From: Blautia sp. OF03-15BH
GTDB lineage: Bacteria > Bacillota > Clostridia > Lachnospirales > Lachnospiraceae
Assembly: GCF_003463065.1 (NCBI RefSeq)
Contig: NZ_QSCM01000013.1
Coordinates: 1 to 64,000 of the forward strand
Direction of reading: 5' to 3'
Length of the DNA stretch: 64,000 nt
Made by a program: the position numbers and the translations under genes. Every line of letters starts with the position of its first letter. The first letter of the stretch is position 1. Positions 1 to 8,300 of the stretch are shown here, one piece after another. The notes under the pieces were generated by a model. That model did no database searches. It was given only the letters and a program-made list of their open reading frames with translations, and was not told where the DNA came from.

Positions 1-66
1 TGAACTTTCAAGGATATGTCACTGTTCAGTTATCAAGGTTCTTGGTTTGTTGCTGTTCATCAGTAA
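1..66 (-). other. rRNA operon leader (5' part of a precursor; 16S gene lies outside the window)
   Basis: Read on the minus strand this stretch contains ACCTTGATAACTGAACAGTG, which closely resembles the conserved ACCTTGAAAACTGAACA-type segment found in rRNA leaders and spacers of Firmicutes. It lies directly downstream of two tandem sigma-70 promoters pointing left. I infer that the 16S rRNA gene starts beyond the left edge. No rRNA gene body is in the window itself. Confidence 0.6.
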
Positions 67-73
67 CTTTTAT

Positions 74-102
74 ATCATATCATGTTCGTTTCTGTTTGTC
101 AA
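74..102 (-). promoter_or_regulatory. rRNA-type promoter P2
   Basis: On the minus strand the -35 TTGACA (97-102) and the -10 TATGAT (74-79) are separated by exactly 17 bp. The site fires leftwards into the leader at 1-66. Confidence 0.7.
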
Positions 103-189
103 GAACTTTTTTCAACTTTTTTTTGAAAAGTTTTTGTTCTTTCGAACTTCTTTCGAGCATCTCTGCCGCAGCTCCCTGCGACGTTGATT

Positions 190-218
190 ATCATATCACC
201 CCTTCCACGGAATGTCAA
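190..218 (-). promoter_or_regulatory. rRNA-type promoter P1
   Basis: A second minus-strand promoter with the same boxes: -35 TTGACA (213-218), 17 bp spacer, -10 TATGAT (190-195). Two near-identical strong promoters in tandem are typical of rRNA operons. There is no coding sequence between them and the left edge. The rest of 219-335 shows no feature I can support. Confidence 0.7.
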
Positions 219-335
219 CACCTTTTTTTGAAATTTTTCATATTTTTTAAACTGTTTATACAATATTAGAATCATTCGCGCAATTTCGTTGTTTTAGCAA
301 GGTATTACACATTGCTGCTACTCATTCCACTTCGA

Positions 336-1922
336 TCAGGACAGCCGCCAGCTTGCCAGGAATTTATTCTTTAAGAGTCCATTCACCAATTTTCCCCAGC
401 CCAGTGGATAACCGGAAACACAAAGCAACTGCCAGCCTTTGCTGTTCTCTGCTTCTTCCGGTTCGATCCCAATGGTCTCTCCTTTCAGATAATGAAGGAT
501 CCGGGAATCGTCAGCAGGAAGATCGATCGTATTCCGGTACTGGGATTTCTTTAAAGCTGCAGCCAGAGCCTGGGAAGGTTCAAAGCGGTCTTTGCGGATC
601 TCTCCGAGATAGAGACCGTTCCGAAGGAATACCAGACCACGAACAGCGGCAGACTCTGCCGGCACATAGTAAACCTGTCCTTTCCTTACTTCCACCCGCG
701 AAAAATCCCAGTCTACTTTGAGATCTTCTGCAAAGGTAATGAAAGGCATCAGATCTCCTGATTTTTTTCCTGTTGGAAGTTCACCGGAAGAAGGCTGACC
801 TTTCCTATTCTTCTTTCCCTTTTTCTCTTTTCTGATTTCTTTCTGTACATTTTTTAAAGGATCTTCTGCTTTTACCGTTGGAATCGTTTCATTTCGTAAC
901 GCTTCTTCTTCTCCTGTGTAAAAGTACATTTCAGGAAGCTTCCCATTCTCATCTTTTTTCCCGAGAAGAGCGAGGAAATGGCCTTCTCCTCCCATGCGGT
1001 GCGGCCAGATCCGGACACAGTTTTTCAAGGAAATCTTCTGTTCTTCTGTCAGATCATCAAAAATATCTTTCTCCCAGAGTTCGGACGGAAGCCATTCTTT
1101 TTCGATGAGCTCCGGACGACCGGAGGCAAAACCCTCATAGCGCTCAGGAATCGAAAGGATTTCAAACTCCGGGCGTTCCTTCATAAGAAAGGAGATCATC
1201 TGTTCATTTTCTTCCGGAGAGAACGTACAGGTCGAATAGAGAAGCATGCCACCGGGACGAAGCATATCTGCTGCCCGGAGAATGATCTCTTTCTGCATCC
1301 TGGCACACTCCAACGGTTTTTCCGGTTTCCAGGCTTTGGCTGTGTCCGGATCTTTCCGGAACATGCCTTCCCCGGAACAAGGTGCATCCACCAGGATCTT
1401 ATCAAAAAATTCCGGGAAATTTTCTGCCAGTTTGGCAGGGACTTCATTGAGGATCAGCGAATTGGGAATGCCGAAGACCTCCACGTTTTTCAGGAGTGCC
1501 CGGGCTCTGGGACCACTGATGTCATTGGCTGCCAGAAGACCCTTGCCATGCAGTTTTGCTCCCAGTTCCGTGGCTTTTCCTCCTGGGGCTGCACAGAGAT
1601 CCAGCACTTTATCACCAGGATTCACCGGAAGGATGTTGGCCGGTGTCATAGCACTTGGCTCCTGGAGATAATATAATCCACTATAATAGAAGGGATGGCG
1701 GGACGGACGGTCATTTTCTCCATAATAAAAACCATTATCTACCCAGGGGATCGGTGTCAGTTCAAACGGCGCCAGTTTTTCAAACTCCTCCGGCGTGATC
1801 TTATCCCGATTGATACGAAGGCCGAATTTTCGCGGGAGTTCATAGCCTTCACGAAAAGCCGGGTACTCTTCTTTCAGAATTTTTTTCATTTTTTCTTCAA
1901 AAGCCGGGGGCAGTGCAAACAT
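336..1922 (-). CDS. rsmF: 16S rRNA m5C methyltransferase, RsmF/NOL1-NOP2-Sun family
   Basis: SAM-dependent enzyme that should methylate a cytosine of 16S rRNA in the cytoplasm. The Rossmann domain lies at about residues 60-320, with the SAM loop LDLCAAPGGKATELG near residue 110. The two catalytic cysteines of the family are visible in DAPCSGEGMFRKD and LLYSTCTFSPEEN. The remainder (about 390-528) matches the RNA-binding C-terminal domains characteristic of RsmF-type proteins, following a lysine-rich linker (KEIRKEKKGKK). The 528 aa length suits RsmF better than the shorter RsmB. The start ATG at 1922 has an AGAAAGGA-like site upstream. It stands alone, facing the rRNA promoters. The exact target base is inferred from the family. 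Confidence 0.9.
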   Translation of the reverse strand: MFALPPAFEEKMKKILKEEYPAFREGYELPRKFGLRINRDKITPEEFEKLAPFELTPIPWVDNGFYYGENDRPSRHPFYYSGLYYLQEPSAMTPANILPVNPGDKVLDLCAAPGGKATELGAKLHGKGLLAANDISGPRARALLKNVEVFGIPNSLILNEVPAKLAENFPEFFDKILVDAPCSGEGMFRKDPDTAKAWKPEKPLECARMQKEIILRAADMLRPGGMLLYSTCTFSPEENEQMISFLMKERPEFEILSIPERYEGFASGRPELIEKEWLPSELWEKDIFDDLTEEQKISLKNCVRIWPHRMGGEGHFLALLGKKDENGKLPEMYFYTGEEEALRNETIPTVKAEDPLKNVQKEIRKEKKGKKNRKGQPSSGELPTGKKSGDLMPFITFAEDLKVDWDFSRVEVRKGQVYYVPAESAAVRGLVFLRNGLYLGEIRKDRFEPSQALAAALKKSQYRNTIDLPADDSRILHYLKGETIGIEPEEAENSKGWQLLCVSGYPLGWGKLVNGLLKNKFLASWRLS

Positions 1923-1949
1923 AGCGTCGTTCCTTTCTCTTCCTGGGGC

Positions 1950-2228
1950 CTACGAATTGCTCTGCTGCAAAGCAACTCACACAATTCTATGACCATTCAA
2001 CAAAATTATATGATGCTAGGGTCAAAAGTTCAAAAAGCCGTTCATGCTTGCATGATAAGGCTTTTGAACTTGGGATCCGCCAAACATGAGGTGCAGAACA
2101 TCCAGTGGATGTTCGTTTTGCACCGACAGAAGCGGAGCGTAGACAGTAGCGATTTACGCAGTAAATCAGCGGATTTCGAATGTTTGTAGAATTGCGAGAG
2201 CTGCTTCACAGCGGAGCAATTCGTAAGC
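1950..2228. repeat. MITE-like element A with ~41 bp terminal inverted repeats
   Basis: The left end (from 1950) reads CTACGAATTGCTCTGCTGC and continues as an imperfect match to the reverse complement of the right end (to 2228), TTACGAATTGCTCCGCTG, for about 41 bp. The interior is non-coding and carries hairpins such as GTTCAAAAAGCC paired with GGCTTTTGAAC. A related end, with the same adjoining GGGGGCAAAAG segment, recurs near 37582-37660. It therefore looks like a dispersed non-autonomous repeat. It fills the gap between rsmF and the GH120 gene. Confidence 0.65.
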
Positions 2229-2309
2229 ATCAGTTGGGGGCAAAAGACCTTTTGACCCCAACATCATTATATCCCATTCCCGGATTTCTGTCACCGGGAA
2301 ATATAAAAA

Positions 2310-2337
2310 GGGCTGCCCAAAGCATCCAGGCAGCCCG
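2310..2337 (-). terminator. Rho-independent terminator of the GH120 gene
   Basis: On the minus strand GGGCTGCC and GGCAGCCC form an 8 bp stem followed by TTTTTA, immediately after the GH120 stop codon. Confidence 0.8.
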
Positions 2338-2342
2338 TAAAT

Positions 2343-4328
2343 TCAATATAAAATTTTTTCTACGTCTTCTTTTGCCGCAAAGGGACCTGGAAGGACACCG
2401 ACTCCACGATGACCACCGAAATAGTCCGTGTCAAACTGAATCGCCGTTCCATCAGGATTTTCAAAAGGTTCTTCCGGCTCAAAGGCTTTTCCCAGAACTT
2501 CCGTATTGATCATACGGCTGTAGAAACCGCCGAGTACCTCGTAGAGATTCGTCTCCAACATATAGTTTCCATCTCTTTCCACGAGATCTACCTTTACTTT
2601 TTCAGAAACGGTCAGGCCATTTTTCTCATGCTCCCAGGCTTTGGCTCCATTCAGATAGACGTTTCCCTCGCTCCAGACCGGGAGATGACCCTCGTGAGCG
2701 GGATAGAGTTTTGCCATATCCGCAGGTTTGGAGAAATCAAACTGAGCGATCCATTCCTCATAAGTGGGATAACCGTCAAAGACCCAGGTACCGGCTTTCC
2801 GATTCTCGGTGTCAAAGCCTTCGGAAGAATCGCGGATTGTCACAAAATCCTCAGACGGCCATTTCTGGACAAAAATATTATTATAGAAGCGATCGTCCCC
2901 GTGGAGAATCGTCATAAAGCCCATGACCTCCGTGCGGTGAGGAATGTGGTAGGGCGTATAACGGGGCCCGGTGCCGTCTCCCACGCAGGTGAGGGCGCCG
3001 CAGATCAGGTTATGTACCATAGCAACTCCCTGAGTGGCAAAACGAAGGCTCTCATCAGAGAGCAGGATATTGTTGTCGATGAGAGTCGGGCCGTGGCCTA
3101 CCTCTACGAAGATATCCTGGGACATCATGCCGCCCTTCAACGGTTTAGCGAAAGCCGGGCGCTGGTTATCATGAAGAAGGTTCTGTGAAAGGCGCGTGCC
3201 CTGGGCTTCCCAGTCGCACCAGATTCCCATGGTGCAGTGGTGAATATGGTTTCTCCGCATGACCACATCAATAGCCGCATGCATCTTGATACCTGCGATC
3301 TCCGCTCCGCCAAGCTCCATCATATTGTTGATGTGATGGATGTGGTTGTCCTCAATGAGGCTGAACACACCGCCCATCCGGCCGATGATACCGCCCTGCT
3401 CACAGTGGTGGATGTTGTTCCGACGAATGATGTGGCTTCCCACCTTTTCTTTCAGCCAGCCATGATACTGGCCACGGCAGACTGCATCACGTTCCATCTG
3501 GGTAGGACTCTTTACATATTTATAGGTAAAATAATGGTTATTGTCCGGATCCAGATATTTTCCAAGGGAAATGCCCGCGCATTTGCTGTTGGAGATCTCG
3601 CAGTCCTCAATGATCCAGCCTTTACTCCAGTGCGGGCCGATCATACCATCCTGATAAGCTGCCGGCGGTGCCCAGGTGGTAGCTGCCTTTGTCACTACGA
3701 AGCCGCTGACTGTGATATAGCCCACACCGGTTTTTGACGGCAGAAAGCACTCCCGGCGCACGTTGATCTCTACATTTTCCTCATTAGGATTTTTCCCCTG
3801 GAAATTGGCATAGATCACGGTTTCATCCTTTTTGGCGTCCTGTTCGGTATACCATTTATAGATAGATTCCTCCGGAACCCAGCTGCACTCGTAAACTTCG
3901 CCTTTCATGCATTCTTCCAGAGTGGCTGTCTCATAGAGCGCCCGATCGTTGAGATACACACATCCCGTATGTTTATCTGCTTTGGCAAAATACCAGTCTC
4001 CATATACCAGCGTGGTATACGGATTGTAAGTTCCAAAAAGACTGTTCGCCACACGGCAGACCCAGACATTCTCCTTGTATGGCGTCCAGGACTGGATTCT
4101 TTCCGCACCAGTAATAACTGCTCCCAGATGTTCTGTGCTTCGGTAACTGATTCTGGCTTCCTCTGTTCCTGCATAGATCGGATCCACATACTCCCGGTAA
4201 ATGCCCGGAGAAACCAGAACTTCATCACCCGGTCTTGCGATCTTTGCCGCATCGTTGATGCGGCGGAACGGTCTTTCCTTTGTACCGTCTCCGTCACGGC
4301 CGACTTTGCCATTTACATAAATTTTCAT
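2343..4328 (-). CDS. Glycoside hydrolase family 120 beta-xylosidase
   Basis: Predicted to release xylose from xylo-oligosaccharides. The 661 aa protein is a right-handed parallel beta-helix that matches, as I recall it, the GH120 enzyme XylC of Thermoanaerobacterium along its length. Shared signatures are VNGKVGRDGDGTKERPF at the N-terminus, TTWAPPAAYQDGMIGP and GSHIIRRNNIHHCEQGG. The catalytic pair maps to Asp372 in CDWEAQG and Glu409 in DIFVEVGHGP. An insertion of about a dozen residues (QRPAFAKPLKGGMMSQ) lies between them. No signal peptide is visible, so it should act on imported oligosaccharides in the cytoplasm. An AGGGAGGG site precedes the ATG. It sits downstream of the GH3 gene on the same strand with a repeat between them. 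Confidence 0.87.
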   Translation of the reverse strand: MKIYVNGKVGRDGDGTKERPFRRINDAAKIARPGDEVLVSPGIYREYVDPIYAGTEEARISYRSTEHLGAVITGAERIQSWTPYKENVWVCRVANSLFGTYNPYTTLVYGDWYFAKADKHTGCVYLNDRALYETATLEECMKGEVYECSWVPEESIYKWYTEQDAKKDETVIYANFQGKNPNEENVEINVRRECFLPSKTGVGYITVSGFVVTKAATTWAPPAAYQDGMIGPHWSKGWIIEDCEISNSKCAGISLGKYLDPDNNHYFTYKYVKSPTQMERDAVCRGQYHGWLKEKVGSHIIRRNNIHHCEQGGIIGRMGGVFSLIEDNHIHHINNMMELGGAEIAGIKMHAAIDVVMRRNHIHHCTMGIWCDWEAQGTRLSQNLLHDNQRPAFAKPLKGGMMSQDIFVEVGHGPTLIDNNILLSDESLRFATQGVAMVHNLICGALTCVGDGTGPRYTPYHIPHRTEVMGFMTILHGDDRFYNNIFVQKWPSEDFVTIRDSSEGFDTENRKAGTWVFDGYPTYEEWIAQFDFSKPADMAKLYPAHEGHLPVWSEGNVYLNGAKAWEHEKNGLTVSEKVKVDLVERDGNYMLETNLYEVLGGFYSRMINTEVLGKAFEPEEPFENPDGTAIQFDTDYFGGHRGVGVLPGPFAAKEDVEKILY

Positions 4329-4451
4329 ACAAAACCCTCCCTTGAGTTCGTTTTGATGCTTCTATTTTACTCGTTTTAACTCCTGTGAAAATCTTTTTTA
4401 TGACAAAAATGCCTTCTGGAGATTATTTTCCAAAGGAGTTTCTTACTTCTT

Positions 4452-4600
4452 TTGAGTAAAGCGGACATTCGCAATCCGCTTCGCTACTTGCTCATGAACG
4501 CAGTCGCTTCGCGATCTGTCAGTGGGAGCTTTCAACTCCCACTGACAGAAGCATCCCCCCTCACCCGCCGCTTAGTGCTCCGCGCACTTGAAGCGGGGGA
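4452..4600. repeat. Dispersed palindromic repeat B (long copy)
   Basis: A non-coding block begins AAAGCGGACATTCG and carries a perfect 13 bp stem, CTGTCAGTGGGAG / CTCCCACTGACAG (4516-4528 and 4536-4548). It ends with GTGCTCCGCGCACTTGAAGCGG. A shortened copy with the same two ends recurs at 32752-32810. The central hairpin may also stop transcription from the GH3 gene. Confidence 0.55.
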
Positions 4601-4604
4601 ATGC

Positions 4605-6815
4605 TTATCTGCGTTCAAACTCTTTATACGCTTCCACCACACTGCTGTTTCCGATCCATACCCGGAATGTTCCCGGTTCACTGCCAACCGTTCCATCACC
4701 CCGCAAAAAGCGGAGCATGGATTCATCGATGCGGAACGTTTCTCTTCTGCTTTCTCCCGGTTCCAGCGTAACTTTCCGGAACCCTTTCAGTTCCTTCACC
4801 GGCCGTACCACACTGGCAAAGACATCCTGGATATAGAGCTGCAGTGTTTCCGTTCCCTGGCGGGTTCCTTTGTTGGTCACTGTCACACTGGCTTCCAGAC
4901 TGCCGTCTGCAGAAAGGGTATCTTCTGTCAGTTCCGGAGCGGAGATTTCAAATTCCGTGTAGCTCAGACCATAACCGAAAGGATAGAGAGGCTCATTCGG
5001 AATATCGAGATAACGGGAACGGAAATGATCCGTACAGCCCTTGAAATCACTCCGGCCTGTCGAATAAGCATTATAGTAGACCGGCACCTGTCCCACACAG
5101 TACGGAAAGCTCATAGGCAGTTTTCCGGATGGATTTACTTTTCCGGTCAGCACATCGATGATGGCATGACCGCCTTCCGTACCGGGAAGCCAGACCTCCA
5201 GAATGGCTTTCGCCAGACGGCTGACCTTTCGAAGATCCAAGGGACGACCGTTAAAAAGAACAACTGCCACATTGGGATTTACCCGTACAACCTCTTCCAG
5301 AAGTTCCAGCTGGATCTCTGGGATCTCGATATTCGCCTTACTGGCTGCTTCTCCGGATTCCTTAAAATGTTCGCCAAGAGGCATGATCACCAGATCGGCT
5401 TCTGCCGCTGCCTTCAGAGCTTCCTCTTTCATCTGTCTGCATTCTTCTTCCGAAGGCTCTTCCTCGACTTCAAGACGAAGCTGTGCCGTTCCGAAGCCCG
5501 GTGTCAGCACCGGACATCCCTGTAAATAAACCGTACGATCAGAAGCAAAGACTTCCTCTGCTGCTTCCCGGATCGTCACACTGTCTTTTGCGTCCCCGGT
5601 GATAGCCCAGCTGCTCAGCATCTCTTTCCGGTCTGTATAAGGTCCGATAAAGGCAATTTTTTTCTCTGTATCCACCGGCAGGATCCCGTCGTTTTTCAAA
5701 AGAACAAAGGATCTTTCCGCCGCTTTTCTGGCTGTCTTCCGGTGTTCCTGGCAGAGGAAGAGTTCCTTCTCTTTTTCTTCATCCGCATCTTTGTATGGAT
5801 TTTCGAAGAGTCCCAGTCTGTTTTTCAGTTCCAGGATCCGCATCACGCTTTCATTCAGGAGTTCTTCTTTCAGAACGCCTTTCTGGATCAGATCTGCCAC
5901 ATGATCCAGATACGTAGTCGTCATCATATCAATATCCACCCCGGCACGAAGGGCATTTTCTGCGGCTTTCTCCCCATTCTCACTGTAGCCGTGGGCGATG
6001 GTTTCTTTAATGGCAGCAAAATCAGAGATCAGAACACCATCAAATCCAAGCTCTCCACGGAGAATATCTCTCATCAGATGACGGTTTGTGGATGCCGGGA
6101 TTCCGTCAATGGTGTTAAAGGACGTCATGACCATACCAGCTCCGGCATCGATGCCCGCCTGATACCCTTTCAGATAAAATTCCTGAAAGGTATGGCTGTC
6201 CATGCTTACCGTGTTATAATCCCGGCCTGCCTCTGCTCCTCCATAACCTGCAAAGTGCTTGACACAGGCGCAGATTTTTCCAGGCGCTTTCATATCAGAA
6301 CCCTGGAAGCCTTCCACCTGGGCTTTCACAAAACAGGAACTGAGATACGGATCCTCTCCGAAAGATTCCACCACTCTTCCCCATCTGGGATCCCGCACCA
6401 GGTCTGCCATGGGAGAAAAAGCCACATGGAGACCTGCAGCCGTTGCCTCTTTTGCCGCAATCTCAGAACCTTCTTTTGTAAGCTCCGGCTCAAAGGTAGC
6501 CGCCTGAGCCAGCGGAGCCGGAAAAATGGTCTTCATTCCATGGATCACATCCATCATAAAAAGAAGAGGGATCTGGTGGGGCTGATGCTCCATATATTCT
6601 TTCTGGATCTTTTTACTAAGTGCCGCTCCCTGAAGTCCCAGAACAGAACCTGTCAAAGCCCCGTTTTCATCGGAAAGCTTCAAGCCGCTGTCCGGCCCTG
6701 TAATAAATTTTTTTCCTTCTTCGACATAATAATAACCAATGATCTGAAAAAGCTGTCCTACTTTTTCCTCCAGGGACATCTCTTTCAGCAAGGCTTCCAG
6801 CTGCTGTTTTTCCAT
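4605..6815 (-). CDS. Glycoside hydrolase family 3 beta-glucosidase/beta-xylosidase
   Basis: Retaining exo-glycosidase with the full GH3 layout. The N-terminal TIM barrel (about 1-310) carries the nucleophile Asp265 in GVLISDFAAIKE and substrate residues in KHFAGYGG. The alpha/beta sandwich spans about 370-560, and a fibronectin III-like domain (about 600-700) contains VTVTNKGTRQGTE. The ATG at 6815 is chosen because AAGGAGGAG sits just upstream; a longer reading frame to 6842 lacks such a site. It is a cytoplasmic type with no signal peptide. Substrate could be beta-glucosides or beta-xylosides; the GH120 neighbour favours xylo-oligosaccharides. Divergent from an AraC regulator that probably controls it. 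Confidence 0.9.
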   Translation of the reverse strand: MEKQQLEALLKEMSLEEKVGQLFQIIGYYYVEEGKKFITGPDSGLKLSDENGALTGSVLGLQGAALSKKIQKEYMEHQPHQIPLLFMMDVIHGMKTIFPAPLAQAATFEPELTKEGSEIAAKEATAAGLHVAFSPMADLVRDPRWGRVVESFGEDPYLSSCFVKAQVEGFQGSDMKAPGKICACVKHFAGYGGAEAGRDYNTVSMDSHTFQEFYLKGYQAGIDAGAGMVMTSFNTIDGIPASTNRHLMRDILRGELGFDGVLISDFAAIKETIAHGYSENGEKAAENALRAGVDIDMMTTTYLDHVADLIQKGVLKEELLNESVMRILELKNRLGLFENPYKDADEEKEKELFLCQEHRKTARKAAERSFVLLKNDGILPVDTEKKIAFIGPYTDRKEMLSSWAITGDAKDSVTIREAAEEVFASDRTVYLQGCPVLTPGFGTAQLRLEVEEEPSEEECRQMKEEALKAAAEADLVIMPLGEHFKESGEAASKANIEIPEIQLELLEEVVRVNPNVAVVLFNGRPLDLRKVSRLAKAILEVWLPGTEGGHAIIDVLTGKVNPSGKLPMSFPYCVGQVPVYYNAYSTGRSDFKGCTDHFRSRYLDIPNEPLYPFGYGLSYTEFEISAPELTEDTLSADGSLEASVTVTNKGTRQGTETLQLYIQDVFASVVRPVKELKGFRKVTLEPGESRRETFRIDESMLRFLRGDGTVGSEPGTFRVWIGNSSVVEAYKEFERR

Positions 6816-6857
6816 GGATTCTCCTCCTTGTATCAACTCCACTCAAGCTTTTCTTTT

Positions 6858-6886
6858 ATTGTAAAGCGAATTCTTATCACTTGCAA
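6858..6886 (-). promoter_or_regulatory. Promoter of the GH3 gene
   Basis: Minus strand TTGCAA (6881-6886), 17 bp spacer, TACAAT (6858-6863). It lies 43 bp upstream of the chosen GH3 start, in the region shared with the divergent AraC gene. Confidence 0.6.
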
Positions 6887-7023
6887 TCTCTTTTGTATTT
6901 TACCAGAATTCGCCTCCACCCCGCTATCATTTTTATCTTTTTTCTGTTATTTTTTCCCTGTATATGATACACTCGTTTCTGAAAGTCGATCAAAATTTCT
7001 GAAAACCCTACGGAGGAGCGTTT

Positions 7024-8235
7024 ATGTCTGAAGCACAAGAAAAAATCCAATATTTCCGCACGATCCTTCTCAAGGTAAACCGGATCTTTTCCTGGGTTTA
7101 TGATGAGGAGTTTTCTCTTATCGAGAGTAACTGTACCTGGGAGATGATCCTGAAAAATTTCTTTCTTCTGGACAGCCGGGAATGGCTTGACCGGATCCGA
7201 ACAGAGTCCGGAACGCTCCCCTTTTATTTCACAGACGGGCTTTCCTTCAGTTGGATCGTGATCCCCTTTGAACATTCTTTTTTCGTACTGGGCCCCACCT
7301 TTTCTACCGATGTATCGGAACAATATTTCCGTAAGCAGATGGAGATCCGTGAAATGAGCGTTTCTTCCCGGATTAAGTTTTTAAAGCTCATGAAAGCTAT
7401 TCCTGTGATACCGCTGACCACATTCGGTCAGCTCGCCCGAATGTTTTACTATGCCTGCTATGACAGAAATATCTTTTTTTCCAGTTTTCAGAAGCTCCGT
7501 CCCTCGGAGCCTCACGCAGAAGAGCCTTTTCAAGCCCGGGATATTCCCAGCAGCCACGGCACTTATGTGCTGGAACAGCGCTTTCTTTCCCATGTAGAAA
7601 ACGGAAATATCCACTATAATGATGAAATCGACCATTTTTACGTTCAGAACAGCGACAACCATGTGACCGGAGCCCTCTGTCCCGGTGATCCCCTGCGTCA
7701 GGCCAAGGACGAGGCGATCGTTGCAACCACGCTCGTCACCCGTGCGGCCATCCGCGGCGGCATGATCCCGGAGGCAGCCTACTCCCTCAGTGATTACTAT
7801 ATCCAGGCCGTAGAAAACGGTACGGATATTCATGAGGTCCAGGATATCCACCAGAACATGTTCCGGGATTTCATCGCCAGAGTCCACAAGATCCGGGAGG
7901 CTCCAAAACTCTCTCTTCCGATCCAGAGCTGTCAGACTTATATCCAGCAGCATCTGGGCGAAAAGCTTTCCATGGAAATCCTTTCCCGGATCAGTGGCTA
8001 CACGCCACACTATCTGGCAGCCCATTTCAAAGAAGAAACCGGCCAGTCTGTCAAGCATTACATCACTGAACAGAAGCTTGAAGCTGCCCGTCTTCTTCTG
8101 AAAAACAGTTCTCTTGACATGGCTGAGATCAGTGAGCGTCTGAATTTTACAAATCCCAGCTATTTTTCCGCCATTTTCAAAAAAAGAACCGGATGCACTC
8201 CCTCCGAATACAGAGAGGCAGAAGACCGTCACTGA
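7024..8235 (+). CDS. AraC-family transcriptional regulator next to the GH3 gene
   Basis: 403 aa DNA-binding regulator. The last ~100 residues form the AraC double helix-turn-helix: CQTYIQQHLGEKLSMEILSR, then YTPHYLAAHFKEETGQ, then the second helix pair ending YFSAIFKKRTGCTPSEYRE. The first ~290 residues are a non-catalytic sensing region of the kind seen in Clostridia regulators placed beside glycosidase genes; its ligand is unknown. GGAGGAG precedes the ATG. It faces away from the GH3 gene across 208 bp, so control of the GH3/GH120 genes is the likely role (inferred). Confidence 0.85.
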   Translation: MSEAQEKIQYFRTILLKVNRIFSWVYDEEFSLIESNCTWEMILKNFFLLDSREWLDRIRTESGTLPFYFTDGLSFSWIVIPFEHSFFVLGPTFSTDVSEQYFRKQMEIREMSVSSRIKFLKLMKAIPVIPLTTFGQLARMFYYACYDRNIFFSSFQKLRPSEPHAEEPFQARDIPSSHGTYVLEQRFLSHVENGNIHYNDEIDHFYVQNSDNHVTGALCPGDPLRQAKDEAIVATTLVTRAAIRGGMIPEAAYSLSDYYIQAVENGTDIHEVQDIHQNMFRDFIARVHKIREAPKLSLPIQSCQTYIQQHLGEKLSMEILSRISGYTPHYLAAHFKEETGQSVKHYITEQKLEAARLLLKNSSLDMAEISERLNFTNPSYFSAIFKKRTGCTPSEYREAEDRH

Positions 8236-8254
8236 TCTTCTGCCTCTCTTTTAT
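8212..8254 (+). terminator. Terminator overlapping the AraC stop codon
   Basis: AGAGAGGCAGAAGA (8212-8225) and TCTTCTGCCTCTCT (8236-8249) form a perfect 14 bp stem followed by TTTT. The left arm is inside the last codons of the regulator gene. Confidence 0.8.
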
Positions 8255-8300
8255 CCACTTTTCTGATTTTTTTCCGGAAAGTTATCCACACTCGCCGTCT

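Noticed and set aside
42..269. 75-codon plus-strand frame at the left edge
   Set aside because: Overlaps two strong minus-strand promoters and the rRNA leader; no homology.
978..1676. Long open frame on the plus strand inside rsmF
   Set aside because: Antisense of a clearly recognisable methyltransferase; no family resemblance and no ribosome site.
5742..7031. 429-codon open frame antisense to the GH3 gene
   Set aside because: Lies opposite a well-matched GH3 protein and runs into the AraC start; composition is that of a complement shadow.
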